A DNA stretch of 64,000 nucleotides from Pleurodeles waltl (taxonomy: Eukaryota; Chordata; Amphibia; Caudata; Salamandridae): the NCBI RefSeq assembly GCF_031143425.1, contig NC_090446.1, positions 657,903,717 to 657,967,716 of the forward strand. Direction: 5' to 3'. The number at the start of each line of letters is the position of its first letter. The first letter of the stretch is position 1. Positions 32,380 to 44,069 of this stretch are shown piece after piece. The notes below the pieces were generated by a model, which ran no database searches, had not been told where the DNA came from, and saw nothing but the letters and a program-made list of their open reading frames with translations. The translations under genes and the position numbers were made by a program.

Positions 32380-34570
32380 TTGGGCAATGCCCATGCTTAC
32401 CAAATTTCCAGATGTTGTGCACTCCATTTTGTCACCTTCTATGAAGAGTGGAGTAGTGTAAGTGACACCAGTGAGACAAATCAAAATTTCTTGATGTCTG
32501 TGGATGATACTTGGGATGAGATCAAGATGATGCAGGAAGAAGCAACAGATGAAGAACACAGAGGTTGGATAAAAGAAGGTTGTGTTCAAAGAGAGGGAGA
32601 TGATGTTTGGATTCTAACTGAAGGGAAAGTTTGTTGAACTCAATGGCTATATATTCTCATGGTCAGGTTCATCTTGGCAAAAATGCTATGATTTGCACAT
32701 TCAAACAGACATGGTACAACCCCAGATTTAGATTGGTTGCAGAAGCAGTTTGTCACAGATGTGTTACATACCAACAAATGAATGTAGGGAAAGGCACAGT
32801 GGTTAATTTGAGCCACATCGGCAGATCGGGCGGTTCATTTAACAGAATGGAGCTTGATTTCATTTACATGCCTGCCTGTAATGGACTGAAGTATGTATTG
32901 GTCATTGTATGTGTGCTCTCCCATTGGGGTGAGGCTTATCCAACACGTAAGAATGATAGTCTCACTGTAGCTAAGCTGCTGCTCAGGGAACTGATACCAA
33001 GGTATGGATTATTGACTTCTCTGAAATCAGATCAAGGAATTCATTTTAAGAAAGTTATTGTTTTGCAGCACTGAACATTGAGCAAATATTGCACTGCAGC
33101 TACAGACCAAAGGCATATGGTTTGGTGGAACAAATAAATGGAACACTGAAAGTTCAATTGGCAAAGTTTTGTACCTCTACACCATTGTAATGGCCTGATT
33201 CATTGCCACTTGCCTTGATGAGAATGAGTAGCACCACTGTCAGTAAGACAGGAATGTCTCTCCACGAGATTCAAATGGGTTGTGCAATGCGGCTCCCAGT
33301 GGTACCTGCAAATGCACTTGTGAACATAACAAATTACTTAGGCCCTCATTACGACAATGGCGGTATAGACCGCCTACCGCCGCAGCGACGGCCGTCACAA
33401 TACTGTCGCCGCAGCTACCTGCCATCCACCATATTATGACCGTAGCTGGAATTCTGCCAGAAGGATGGCGGAATTCCGGCTGCTGCATGGCAGTGGACGG
33501 CCGTAAGGTGGCGCTGCTGACAGCAGCTGCACCACACCAGTAGACCACCACAGACCATATCATGACACATGATACGACCTGGCAGTGTTCTGCTGGTGGA
33601 CACTGCTGCTGGCAGCAGTGCCCTGTCCCTGTCAGGTAAGTCGGGTGCTCTGACAGGGGAGGGAAGTGGGGGATGTTGTGTGTGTGGGGGTGTGTGTATG
33701 TATGTTTGTGTGTGCGTGCATCCATATCTGTGGCATGAGGAATACGGGTGTTCATGTATGGTTGTAAGTGTGCATGTATGTTGTGTATTGTGAATGCATG
33801 TGTGCTTGTATGTATGTAAGTGGGTGTGGATGTGTGTGTGAATGGATGTATGCATGCGTGGGTGAATGTGGGTATGAGTGTGTGTATGCATGTGTATGAT
33901 GGTGCGTGAATGTGCATGTATGTCGTGGGGGGGTCTAGAGTGGGAGGGGTGGGGAGGACTCTAGGGAGGAGGGGGCAGGAGAGACCCCTATCACTGACAG
34001 GGAAGGGATTCCCTGTCACTGATAGTGCCCACCGCCATGGTTTTCGTGGTGGTAAAGAAGCCACGAAAACCATGGCGATAGGCGGGTCATAATCCAGCGG
34101 GTGGGACAGTGAGGGCCGTCTGGCTGGAGACTGAAGTCTCCAGCCCAGCAGCTGTTACCACCGTGGCAGACGGAGTGGTACATTGGAGGTTTGGCTTGAG
34201 CCAAACCGCCAATGTCATATTTTGGGGAAAGGTACCGCCAGCCTGTTGGCAGTACTTTTCTCCAACTTACCGCCGTCCACCAGGGTCATAATGAGGGCCT
34301 TAATGTTGGATTATTGCAAAGGTCTGGCTGATGTGGTTTTCTCTTTGTCTCATCAGGTTGAAGCAGCACAGTTCAAACTGCCCAAGAACAGTCTTACAGC
34401 TCGAAAGCTGGTGATTGGGTTTTAATCAAAAGCATGTGAGGAAGACGTGCCTAGAGCCAAGGTGGAAAGTACCCTTTCAAGTTATGATGGTGATGACAAC
34501 AGCCGTGAAGTGTGCTTGTCTTCTGAACTGGATTCACGCAAGCCACACATGCAAAGTTCTGTGTTGTCTT
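32380..34570 (+). pseudogene. Integrase remnant of copy 2, split by a miniature element
   Basis: The zinc-binding part shows H..H around SHGQVHLGK and CHRC (about 32650-32770). The core shows MELDFIYMPACNGLKYVLVI and SLKSDQGIHFK (first and second acidic residues); a GLVEQINGTLK segment with the third lies in another frame near 33120-33150. The element at 33341-34299 interrupts it. KKHVRKTCLEPRW and the SH3-like end lie at about 34425-34560, after a frameshift. The homologous pieces in copy 1 are in the same order. Confidence 0.72.
33341..34299. mobile_element. Harbinger-like miniature element, 959 bp, intact ends
   Basis: TTA flanks both ends (33338-33340, 34300-34302). The termini GGCCCTCATTACGAC and, inverted, GGCCCTCATTATGAC differ at one of 15 bases. 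The interior is non-coding and contains a TG-rich degenerate minisatellite (about 33675-33930), which generates long but meaningless frames. Family member of 5173-5795. Confidence 0.85.
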
Positions 34571-35569
34571 GAAAACACAGATTATGATCCCGCAAGAGTG
34601 AATGCTGAAGAAGAAGGGGTTCGGCTTGATCAAGCTGTGAGGACAGAAACAGTGGCTGAAATCATGCAAAGTGGTGAAGGCGCAAGCAGCCTGCATGCAG
34701 ACAAAAGTGCAGGAGAGCACAGCTGAAGTCAAAGTCAACTGATTCCTGCCAGCACAGCAAACACTGTAAAAGCAGTTGCACCCAAATAGAAAACTATGAA
34801 AGGAGGTAAATGGCCTGCATCTGCACATGAACTGGTTGCTCATAAACCATCAATACCAGATGCAGTCAAAGAATCAAATCAGAGTGAAGATAAAGATGGT
34901 GTTGTAAGAAGAACAAAAAGGAAAAGAGTGCCAAGTAACTGATACTCTTCACCTGAATGGATCTGTCTTGTCCCAAATGAATGGGAGAGTGAGTATATGG
35001 CCTTTTATTTTGACCATAAGAAGTCAGATGAACATTCTGGAACTTGTAATGGCATTGGAACTGAGTTTTGAAATAACCTTGCCACATTGGAGGTGGCCAT
35101 AAATGATCACCAGACTGGGTTCTATTGAAAACAAACATTGAACTATCTTTGAGAGTTTTTAGTTGAATCTTGAAGAACTCTCTTGAAGATCAAGAACTGC
35201 TGTAAATAGTGCAAAGAGTTTGAAAGTTGCTTGTTTTTTATTTTTGCTTATGTTTTTTTTCCTTCTTTCCTTTTTTCTTTTTCTTCTCTGATTTTACATA
35301 AGCTGTGAGCCCTGGACAGGGCAAACACAGTAGATGTAAATATTTGTGCATTGGATTAAATATAGTATGTATGATTGTGTGGATGAATATTTCAATGAAA
35401 TGAGAGATGCAAAGCACAGCACGTCCAGTGCAGAGAATGACAACATCCAAGCAGGATACGTTTTATAAAGATGAGGGACTGCTTCATTTAGATGACACAA
35501 AGTGAGATTTGTCTTCTAATGTTTGTTATAGTTTGCTGTATGAGTATGTGAATATTATGAACATGCACA

Positions 35570-36262
35570 ATTATTGTGTGCACACAAATTCCTTTGTTAG
35601 TGCAAGAGGGGATCACTTATCACAGTCTGCCATTGACATATGGTATGAGCTGCAGTCTATTATCAACATGTTTGTATAATCAAGAATACATTCAGTACTT
35701 TTATTCTAATTATGATTTATTTTTTTCTTTTGTTCCCATTAATCAGCATTTGAGCAGCATTGCAAAGATTAAGAACACAGATTTAGTAGGAGGATTTTTT
35801 TTAACCTATACACATTTTTGGCACAGCATAGGCACACTAGAATAACTTAACATGTCTTTTCACACAGGTAGAAAAGGAGTTCATTAATCAAGTAGATGAT
35901 AGAAAAAAAGCAATGAAGGAAAGGATAGATAAGGTTATAGTTAGCAAGAAGAAAACAGTTAATAACACAACTGATGCACAAGGATGCCTAGCTTTAGATT
36001 GCAACATGTAGGGAAGCTTTGTATATACAGGCCACAATCAAAAGCTGACAACAAATGAGTGAATGCAGACATGTGTTCCTGTTCAAGAATGTATGGGATT
36101 TTATGCTAAATGGACAAGACCACGATGTACCTGATGCTTATTATATCTCTGGTAGGAACGCTTATTACAAGTGGCCGAAAGGCTGGGATGGTACATGTTA
36201 TTTAGGTGTGTTTTCCAGAAAATTTACCAAGTGGACAACATTGATTAATATGTCTAACTAAA
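35570..36262 (+). pseudogene. Env-like remnant of copy 2
   Basis: One frame (35576-35845) has cysteine-bearing, tyrosine-rich sequence. A later one (36055-36261) contains AYYKWPKGWDGTCYLG, similar in style to the GWxGxCYLG segment near the surface/transmembrane boundary of class I retroviral envelopes. The transmembrane part seen in copy 1 is not found here. Assignment is tentative and rests on this motif and position. Confidence 0.45.
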
Positions 36263-36355
36263 AACTGAACTACTGATCTGTCATACGGACAGCCCATGTT
36301 TTGCACTGTCCTGATTCTTATGTCAACTGATATTGATTTTGGGATTGTAATAAAG

Positions 36356-37848
36356 CTTTGAAACCTTATTCAGTTTGCTGTTTGATTTAGTGTAAATTTG
36401 TTCATGGCATTCACATGTGTTTATAGTTCATGTTTATGATTTGCAATTGAATGATTCTGACTACTACACTCTTCACCAAGTCCAAAGATCTAGTCAACCT
36501 CAACAGGTGAGAAAATTGATGGTGTTTCATCTGTTTGTTTGTGGTTTCTGAACCCCAAGCGGGGAGAAAATCTTCCTGGCACAACACGCCAACACTTCTA
36601 AAGAAGTATAGTCCTTTCCAGGAGCATTTATTCACTTACTTCATCAAGGGTATTGTGTCACTATTCTCACCTACTTGGTCCACTCACATTTCCTGGTGTG
36701 AGGGAACTGTAGAGATGGGTGTTTTTATCATACAATTCACTTGTTCTGGGAAAATGCAGAAGTAACATATCATCCTGCCTGCATGGATTCGCTGATGCCC
36801 CTAGGGTCAGCTAGGCCTCATGGGTAACATAGTCCTTGAAGATTGCACTCAACTGCATGTGTGGCTGAGCTGTGGAGAAGCAGTAAAGGCATAATTTAGG
36901 CAGTATTTGTTTGCTCTGGTTTTGTCCCCCTTATTTTTTCATGTGTCAGTGCTGCATTACTAGTCTCTGTTGACAACACCAAATTTCATTGGTGTCTCGC
37001 ATATCATATGCTGTTGTTGTTTCACATGACCGTACATGATATTTGCTATATAAATGTACAAGAAACAGATTGATTTATCATAGAGCTCCTGCATGTTCTA
37101 AAGAAAGGTACCAAGCCAATCCATATTATAAAATATACATTCACCAGTATGTCAAGATTTACATTCTGATGTAAATTCAGGTTTTATTGTCATATTACAA
37201 GGTGTTCATTTGGGACCAAGGTATTCCAGAAATATGCAGTGTCTTATGGTAATTCAGCTCCCAGGCTAGTCTGAAGGAGACTGCCGTTTCAATTTGCCTA
37301 TGCTAAGATTTCATGGGTGAAGGTCATCCTGCCTCTTACAAGAGTTGTCTCTAGGGGTCCAGTCTACATTTTTCAAAATGGCTTCAATCTTTGGTGCTGA
37401 GTGAAATTTGTGCAATTTGCTTTCATGTAATTACGGGAAATTTCAGAAAATTACATTAAATAACCCTTAAATGTGAGAAATACAAATCTGTGAATTAGAG
37501 CTACATTTTAGTGCCAAATGCTTTATTTTTTACACATGAAAGCAATGGTGCACAAAACAACAACAACCACTTGCTTTCACTTGTTCTGTGTATTCTGGGT
37601 AACATTTTCTCCCAAATTGTGTGTTCGCTGAAAATGTTTACAAGAATGGCACGTAATTACATAAAATGGTGCAGTACTGTAATTTCAGGAATTTCGCGTA
37701 GCAAGCGTATTGCAAAATTTCTAAAAACATGTGAAACATGCTGGTGTAATTTAAATTTCATCCAGGCCTAGTTGTGTTAATATGGAGGGGCACAGCCTCT
37801 CGTGTATTTGACTAGAGATAAACAATGTTAATTTTGTAAGAAACTATA
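36356..37848. other. AT-rich stretch, no gene seen
   Basis: No supported gene. The stretch 37370-37780 repeatedly uses AATTACG and AATTTC words and looks like old repeat sequence, but I cannot define its ends. Confidence 0.4.
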
Positions 37849-38496
37849 GGCCAAATTTACGAAATAGTGGCGCAGGGCAGCGAGGTTAAGTCATCTTGCT
37901 GTACTGCCCTGCGTCAAAAGGGAAGGAATGTGCCTTATCTATGCAATATGTTGCATTCCTGTCCCTTCCAACTGCGCTTAATCCATTTTGGCTGCTTAAC
38001 GCTAACGCAGGCACACTTGCACCATGGTGCACGGGTGTCTGCATTATTGGCAGGATTTTTTGGTGCAGGAAAGGGGCACCTTCCTGCACAAAAACAATCT
38101 AAGGAGGCTTTTTCCTCTTTCTATGTGGGCTGCAGAAGACAGAACACATAGAAAGAGGGAAAACGAGGAGAAGTAAAGATATTTCTCCTTGTTGCACCGC
38201 CCCAAGGGAGGTGTAAGGTTTTAGCGCATCACCAGGTATACAGTCTCACGAAAAGCTGGCGATCCATCAAAATCCATGGATGTTTCGTGGGAAAACCACC
38301 ACAACGCCCATGGAATTCCTCCCTGGCATAAGGCAACGCAGCAATTTGCGCAGCCTTGCCTTACTCCATATCTATGAGGCCATTCAAAGCCAGAGGGTTT
38401 GCGTTGCCTCACAGATATTGCTGAGAGGTTTGTGTGCTGCTGCTGCATCACTAAAATTGATGCAAAGGCGACACAAGATTCTCATAAATGTGCCCC
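37849..38496. mobile_element. Miniature element, about 650 bp
   Basis: The ends GGCCAAATTTACGA and, inverted, GGGGCACATTTATGAG are imperfect inverted repeats, flanked by TA on both sides. It contains GGGGCACCTTCCTGCACAAA, shared with the decayed copy at 17349-17640. No coding capacity. Superfamily uncertain because TA, ATA or TAA duplications cannot be told apart. Confidence 0.65.
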
Positions 38497-38885
38497 TAAA
38501 TGTGTGAACGTGAAACACTGAGCTGAGCAAGTTACTTGAGCCTATGCTTAATTAGTGCCTCTAGACAAATGAACAATATCACCCACTGCCAGCTTCATTA
38601 GTCCCTATCACCCATCTGAAAGAAAGAAATACCTTTTACTAGAAAAAATATAACATTTTACTGTACACAATTTGCCAAAAGGACACAAATTTATACTTGT
38701 ATATAAATCAAAGTATTAGGATTGTGTCACAGATGACATAAACCACAGAACAAATGTACACACTCAAGCAGCATTTACATTCACCATAGAGATGGAATCC
38801 ACCCTCTAATCTACAACTAATTTGCCTGTCAAGTGAAGTTATTGAGGTAGTTCACCTTCCCAATAAATAGTGTTATCTTAAACAA
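38497..38885. other. Intergenic, no gene seen
   Basis: A short unannotated stretch between the miniature element and the target duplication of the LTR element at 38891. Confidence 0.5.
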
Positions 38886-38890
38886 ATGAC
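38886..38890. repeat. Left ATGAC target duplication
   Basis: An exact match to 43268-43272 on the other side of the element. Confidence 0.85.
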
Positions 38891-39114
38891 TGTAGTGTCC
38901 TGCTGGACACATTCTAGTGTTTCCACCAGCCACTCTGCTGAGGGCTGGCGTCCACACTCAACCCACACCCATCCACCACAGGCATTACCGGTCAAGTGAC
39001 CCTGCTAATAAAAAGGGTCAGACACACTTGCCCTAAGCCTGTTATATGCACCCACAATATGTGTTCGGGTCACCTTATTTCAGCAGCATGAGGTCCTAGG
39101 GCCCCCACACTACA
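38891..39114 (+). repeat. 5' LTR, 224 bp
   Basis: It begins TGTAGTGTCCTGCTGGACAC and ends GCCCCCACACTACA, with a polyadenylation-type AATAAA at 39007-39012. It differs from the right LTR at scattered positions, so the insertion is not very recent. Confidence 0.88.
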
Positions 39115-39115
39115 A

Positions 39116-39133
39116 TGGCAGCAAGTGGGTCTG
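39116..39133 (+). promoter_or_regulatory. Possible primer-binding site
   Basis: TGGCAGCAAGTGGG begins one base after the left LTR, the right place for a TGG-initial tRNA-complementary site. I cannot name the tRNA from memory with confidence. Confidence 0.4.
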
Positions 39134-41802
39134 CCCCACGTGCGTGCTGGCCACCACGTTGATGTTCTTCATGGGGCAAAGTATCCTGTGCCTAAGGCAT
39201 CCCCGCACGTGCTGCCAACATGACAGCCACTCCCTGAACAAAGAGAACAGCATCCAGCTTCCATGTCCTGCAGTTACTGGCCTCCCGCGACCCCAATAAG
39301 GCACTAGAGGTCCAGATTAGTGCCTGCTGACACATCAGGCGTGAGGTGAGCTCCAGGGGTATCAGTGTGACACCACGAGTGCGGGAGTAATGAAAAAGCG
39401 GGTGAAAGACTTCAAGGCAATGCACGCTTAAAGCGACTACTCCCTCCCCTGAGGGGCTGCACACTGTCCCTCCTCCCCCGCTGGTAAAGGGAGACCAGGC
39501 GGCACAGTCAGAAGCACGCCAACTGCCTGCTGAGACAGCAGGTGAGAGGAGCATTGGGTCAGCCCTGCCACATTCAGAGGTAATGTTGCACCCCAGAAGA
39601 ATCAAACCCACAGCGCTAGGAAGGGTGCTGTGGCCTCTACAGATGAAGCCGTCCTGCCTACCTGAAGTTGTTGTGGGCAGAGGGCCCAGCCAAGACTCCC
39701 TTGAATGAGAGACCACACCTAGATGGGCAAGGAGCATGGGGAAGCGGTTTTCAGGGTCGTGATGCCTTGTCCAGCCTGCCTGCAGCTACCATCTGTGTGA
39801 GCCTGCCCTGGTGTTTGTTGCAAGAACACTGCCACTCACCTATTAATACTCATTTGCCACCTTAGGGAGGATGGCAGGCTGCTCACCTCTTGTGTCAGCC
39901 TTACAATCTTGCCGGGTTTCTCACCTGTGCCCGCTGGAGAGACACAGAGATGAGGTGACGCGACACTGGGTGCCCCAGCCCATTCCTGTACAGAGCACAG
40001 TCAGTGTGTTCAGGAAAGGTTTCTGCTGCATCAAGGACTGGCAACAGCTCCCCAGTGGCCGGTCATCACACCGCACTGGCTTGAGTGTCTGCAGCTAGGG
40101 TACGCGGTTGTAGATGACCAAACAAGAAAAGTAGCAGAAATGATGGGCGAAAGACACAGCCCGTGGAGGAGTGGAGCGTGGGCCTGCACCATAGATAAGA
40201 GAGACCTGGCTCAGCTCAGCTGCAGACCAGCAGACATTCCAATGATCGTTTTTCCACTCTGAAAGCGCAGCAGGACGAACAAGAAACCAGGTGGGAGACA
40301 CTGCGTACTGCCCCCAGTCCCAAGGGACGCAATGCTACCCATGCTGTCTGGATAAGAAGAGGCAAAGAGGAGAGCAACCCCAGCACAACCCAGGGAGGAT
40401 AAACCAAAGACACCCAATGAATGAGCAGCACGCTAGCTGTCAGAACCTACTCACCCAGAGATGGCAAGTACTAAAGAGCATGGTGCACTGCATAAGCACC
40501 CCCTAGGTGCTACCTGCTGCAAACACAGTCAAGAAAATGGCACGGAAAGCTCCAAGGAGGGCACGAGGAGATTGTGCACAGTGTGCACAGCCCCTAGTGG
40601 CTGTCTTCCGCCACCAATGGGAAGACAGCACTGCATGCACCCAGCGGCAAGGGGACAACACTGTATGCCTGGACAATGGGCTCACCAGGTGCCAACAAAG
40701 TGCACCAATGGAGGAAGTGATAATATCAGAGGTGCACAGAGGGCCGCACCTGCAAACCTGAGAGCACAGGCCGGAGCACGAGAGACAGACAGACCCCTCT
40801 GAGAGCATGATGCACCACCACGGAGAGGAGGCCGCACAAGTCAGGAGAAGTGACCAACCCTGCCAAACAATCGAGGCAGGAGCAAGCGCTGCAACAGCGC
40901 AGTCCTGAGGTGCAAGCACTGAGCCCTCGAGTAAAGACAGGTAGATAATAACAGTGACCCTCCAGTGAGAGAGCTGACCACCAAGATTCCAAAACTGACC
41001 AGACCAGCAAGAGGTCTGCAAGGAGAGCAGATCAAGTCCTACTGATAGGACTAAGCCTGCGAGAGGCTGCATCAGAAAATGATGCACCATCTGAGCTGCA
41101 GCACATCACCAGCGAGAGGTCCATGTGGCGCAACGTGCAACCAGTGGTGCAATACCACATCAAGAAGGAAAGAGGAGAAGAGAGAGGAACGTGGCGTGAG
41201 GTCGTGTTGTGATGGTTGAAGAGAAGAAAGGGTGGGAGAGACCAGTCACACAGAAGATCAAGAACACCACAGGTGCGCAAGAGGAAGGAAGAAGAGTGAC
41301 AGGACTGAGGACTCATGCCAGCATAGGAGAGGACATTAATCACCACAAGCCGGCCACTGGAGTGAGCAGACGTCACTGGAGACAGCTCTGTGGGTGGATC
41401 AACTGTAAGCCGCCAGCATGTGCAAACCATGTCCGAGCCTCACACTTATCAGTGCAACCATCCTGCCACCTGCCACAGGCTGCTTAACATCGATGGCATC
41501 CCTGCTGCCAACTGCACACACCATGCAAGAAACGCACGTGGCAGCCAAGTCCCTCAAGGCATCCCTTCTCCAAGAACAACACCGCCACCAGTTGATCTGA
41601 ATAAACAAATGGTAAGATCACCATCCTTACCAGATGCATCACCCAAACCACCTAAAGAGCACAGCACCACCAGAGTTGAGCCAAAGTCAGCAACAAGACC
41701 AGAAGTTGATAGGAAGGCTGACCTCCCAGAAACCTGCTGTGAGCCCTCATGAACTGGACACCTGCAGAGGAGAGCAGCCCAGACCATTTGGATCATCCAC
41801 TC

Positions 41803-41945
41803 TTGTGGTTGCACGGGGCTTGGATGTGGCCCTATTGGGAGTTCTGCAGGGACGCCCTTGGCGGAGCCTACTAATGGGCAACACAGCCCATGCGGTCCCA
41901 TGGCAATCCAGGTGCAAGGGCCTCAAGGGAATTCCGGTGAGAGGG
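41803..41945 (+). repeat. Internal direct repeat, copy A
   Basis: This stretch (GATGTGGCCCTATTGGGAG, then ACACAGCCCATGCGGTCCCA) recurs in diverged form at about 42408-42545 (GATGTGGTCCCATTAGCAG, then GCACAGTCCACACGGTCTCG). The hAT miniature element later inserted between the copies. Confidence 0.65.
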
Positions 41946-41976
41946 GAACCCAGCCACATGAGATGTGTCTGAGACA

Positions 41977-42288
41977 CAGTGCTTAATTTGTAAATAAAAA
42001 TGTGTCAGTGCTCAAAACCCTCCTCTTAAACACATGGCTGATGCAATCAATTGTGGGAGGAGGGAATACTGAGGCAGCGTAATCCTGATGCCATCCCTGC
42101 CCCTACAGCTCACTCTTGCAGCTGTCTTCTTTCTCCCATTGTGACGCTTCTTCATTTTCTCTTCCTCTGTCTTTCCCATATGTGTATTTTGCTCGCAGCA
42201 AATGCTTAGGGCAGAAGAATAAGCACCGGCCCCAAAAAATAAGCCCCAGTTCTCAGCACCGGAAACAACAAGCACAAATTAAGCACTG
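41977..42288. mobile_element. hAT-type miniature element, 312 bp
   Basis: The ends are perfect 15-bp inverted repeats (CAGTGCTTAATTTGT at 41977-41991, its complement at 42274-42288). Flanks CTGAGACA (41969-41976) and CTGAGGCA (42289-42296) match at 7 of 8 positions, the 8-bp duplication of hAT transposons. The CAGTG-type terminus also fits hAT. Non-coding; inserted into the LTR element. Confidence 0.88.
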
Positions 42289-42407
42289 CTGAGGCAGTTC
42301 CACAACAGGCACCGGGAAGCACTGAGATCGCAGATAGAGAATGGACACCCAACGTCTAGTGCACAAAAGCCAGAGCACCTAAGTCCTAATGGCAAGAGCA
42401 CACGGCC

Positions 42408-42545
42408 CTTGTGGCTCCAAGCGCGACTTCGATGTGGTCCCATTAGCAGTTCCTCAGCAATGCCTCCATTTGGCCTGCAATAGGCCTGGCACAGTCCACA
42501 CGGTCTCGTGGCAGCCCGTCAAAGGCCATTGAGGAGACTCCTGTC
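42408..42545 (+). repeat. Internal direct repeat, copy B
   Basis: The diverged second copy of 41803-41945, about 605 bp downstream. Confidence 0.65.
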
Positions 42546-43030
42546 TTATAGAGTTCTGGCATGAGAGGAAAGCCTGAAGCTGCTCTACCAGCAGACAGTA
42601 GGATTCACCAAGGTGTTCAAGGATGACGCCTTTTCATCTAGGTCATCCTCAGTCATTGGAGGTTTACTGTCCCTGGAGCCAGAATGCCTTCTGAGATCCT
42701 GGAAGTGGACTCTCTACTGTTCCTGATGCACCAGCATCAAACTTTGCAAATAGACTCCAACACTGTGAGGTCAGGTGGGACAGGACTGACAGTCCCCAAG
42801 TGAACTGCAATGTCGTGGATAGGCGATTGAGGTATTCGGACTTCATCAACACTGCCATTCATGTCCAGAGAGTCTGGTTAAATGATAGAGGTGTGCCGTG
42901 ATGCTGAGTGTCCCAGCTGTACCTGTTCCTTGCTGCATGTCCAGTGGACCGCCTGAAGAGACTCAGTTATTCTTTTATTGTTTACGTTTCTCTCCCACAA
43001 GTTGGACTTGGTTGTTTGCTTTTTCAATAA

Positions 43031-43043
43031 AGTTTGGGAGGGA
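43031..43043 (+). promoter_or_regulatory. Polypurine tract of the LTR element
   Basis: GTTTGGGAGGGA ends directly at the 3' LTR, the position of plus-strand priming. Confidence 0.65.
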
Positions 43044-43267
43044 TGTAGTGTCCTTCTGGACACATTCTAGTGTTTCCACTAGCCACTCTGCTGAGGGGTG
43101 GCTTCCACACTCACCACACACCCATCCATCACAGGCTTCACCATTCAGGCGACCCTGCTAATAAAAAGTGCCTGGCACACGTGCCTGAGGCCAGTTATAT
43201 GCACCCTCACTATGTGTCTGTGTACCTTATTTCAGCAACATGATGGCCTAGGGCCCCCAACACCACA
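43044..43267 (+). repeat. 3' LTR, 224 bp
   Basis: It begins TGTAGTGTCCTTCTGGACAC and ends CCAACACCACA, with AATAAA at 43160-43165. It is the same length as the left LTR. Confidence 0.88.
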
Positions 43268-43272
43268 ATGAC
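43268..43272. repeat. Right ATGAC target duplication
   Basis: An exact match to 38886-38890. Confidence 0.85.
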
Positions 43273-43382
43273 CAATAGGCTGATGAGTATTTTTTTTATT
43301 ACGTGATTGTAATTCTTGTTTAGATTCCTATTCTTTACGTAATTTTCTCACACGAAGGTCTTCATTTGAGCGGTAATGACTG

Positions 43383-44069
43383 GGGGCCAGATGTACCAAA
43401 CGTTTTGCATGGTGCAAACAGCGAAATTCGCTGTTTGTGCCATGCAAAACGCTCATTGCGATGCTCCTTCCCATTTTGCGAGCCGGTAACTTGGTTACCG
43501 ACTCGCAAAATGGGAATGCGACTCGCAAATAGGAAGGGGTGTTCCCCTTCCTATTTGCGATTCGCATTTCGATGCAGAATTGCTTTGTGACCGCGAGCGC
43601 AGTCGCAAAGCAATTTGCAGTTAGCACCCATGTGAAGTAGGTGCTAACCCATTCGCAAAAGGGAAGGGATCCGCATGGGACCCCTTCCCCTTTGGAAATG
43701 TCTCTCAAAAAATGAAACCAAATGGTTTCATTTTCTCGAGTGTATTGCAACTCGTTTTCCTTTAAGGAAAACGGGCTGCAATACAGAAAAAAAACTGCTT
43801 TATTAAAAAAGCAGTCACAGACATGGTGCTCTGCTGTCTCCAGCAGGCCACCATCCCTGTGAGTGCAGGGAATCGCAAGGGGGTCACAAATTGCGACCCA
43901 CCTCATTAATATTATGAGGTGGGTCTTTGCGACCCCCTTGCGATTTGCAGATGGTGTCAGGGACACCATCATGCATATGGGTTTGCGACTCACAAATTGC
44001 GAGTTGCTCCGACTCGCAATTTGCGAGTCGCAAACCCATTTCTACCTATATCTAGCCCTAGATTACCTT
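43383..44069. mobile_element. Miniature element, second copy of the GGGCCAGATGTAG family
   Basis: It starts GGGGCCAGATGTACC and ends TATATCTAGCCCT (inverted AGGGCTAGATATA). It shares with 17970-18578 the GACTCGCAATTTGCGAGTCG words, the AAGCAGTCACAGACATGGTG stretch and the CTCATTAATATTA palindrome (here missing one base). No coding capacity. Confidence 0.75.

Larger units (their letters stand above)
26784..36330 (+). mobile_element. Endogenous-retrovirus-like copy 2, decayed, plus strand
   Basis: Gag begins at 26784 and is followed by protease (about 29.3 kb), reverse transcriptase (29.7-31.4), RNase H (31.4-32.25), integrase (32.4-34.57) and env-like pieces (35.57-36.26). Two miniature elements interrupt it: 30213-31057 in reverse transcriptase and 33341-34299 in integrase, each with TTA duplications. 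No LTR is seen at the left end, where the element meets copy 1 head to head. An AATAAA-type signal (GTAATAAAGC, about 36346-36355) after env may belong to a degraded 3' LTR. Dead copy with many stops. Confidence 0.8.
38891..43267 (+). mobile_element. Complete LTR retroelement with short LTRs and a non-coding interior
   Basis: Two direct repeats of 224 bp each (38891-39114 and 43044-43267) bound the element. Perfect ATGAC duplications (38886-38890, 43268-43272) flank it. The LTRs have TG...CA ends with a 7-bp inverted terminus (TGTAGTG...CACTACA). A purine-rich tract lies just before the right LTR and a possible primer site just after the left one, giving plus orientation. The 3.9-kb interior has no gag, protease, reverse transcriptase or integrase motif in any frame. 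By structure it is a large non-autonomous retroelement (LARD-like) that must use enzymes of another element. It carries a hAT miniature element and an internal duplication. Confidence 0.85.

Noticed and set aside
33240..34073. 277-residue minus-strand frame (and 33415-33891)
   Set aside because: They are produced by the TG-rich minisatellite and miniature-element sequence. The product is His/Thr/Ile low complexity, with no domain.
40503..41090. 195-residue minus-strand frame (and 39192-39737, 181 residues) inside the LTR element
   Set aside because: They are antisense to the element orientation, contain no gag or pol motif, and are cysteine/leucine-rich as expected of shadow frames in GC-rich DNA.
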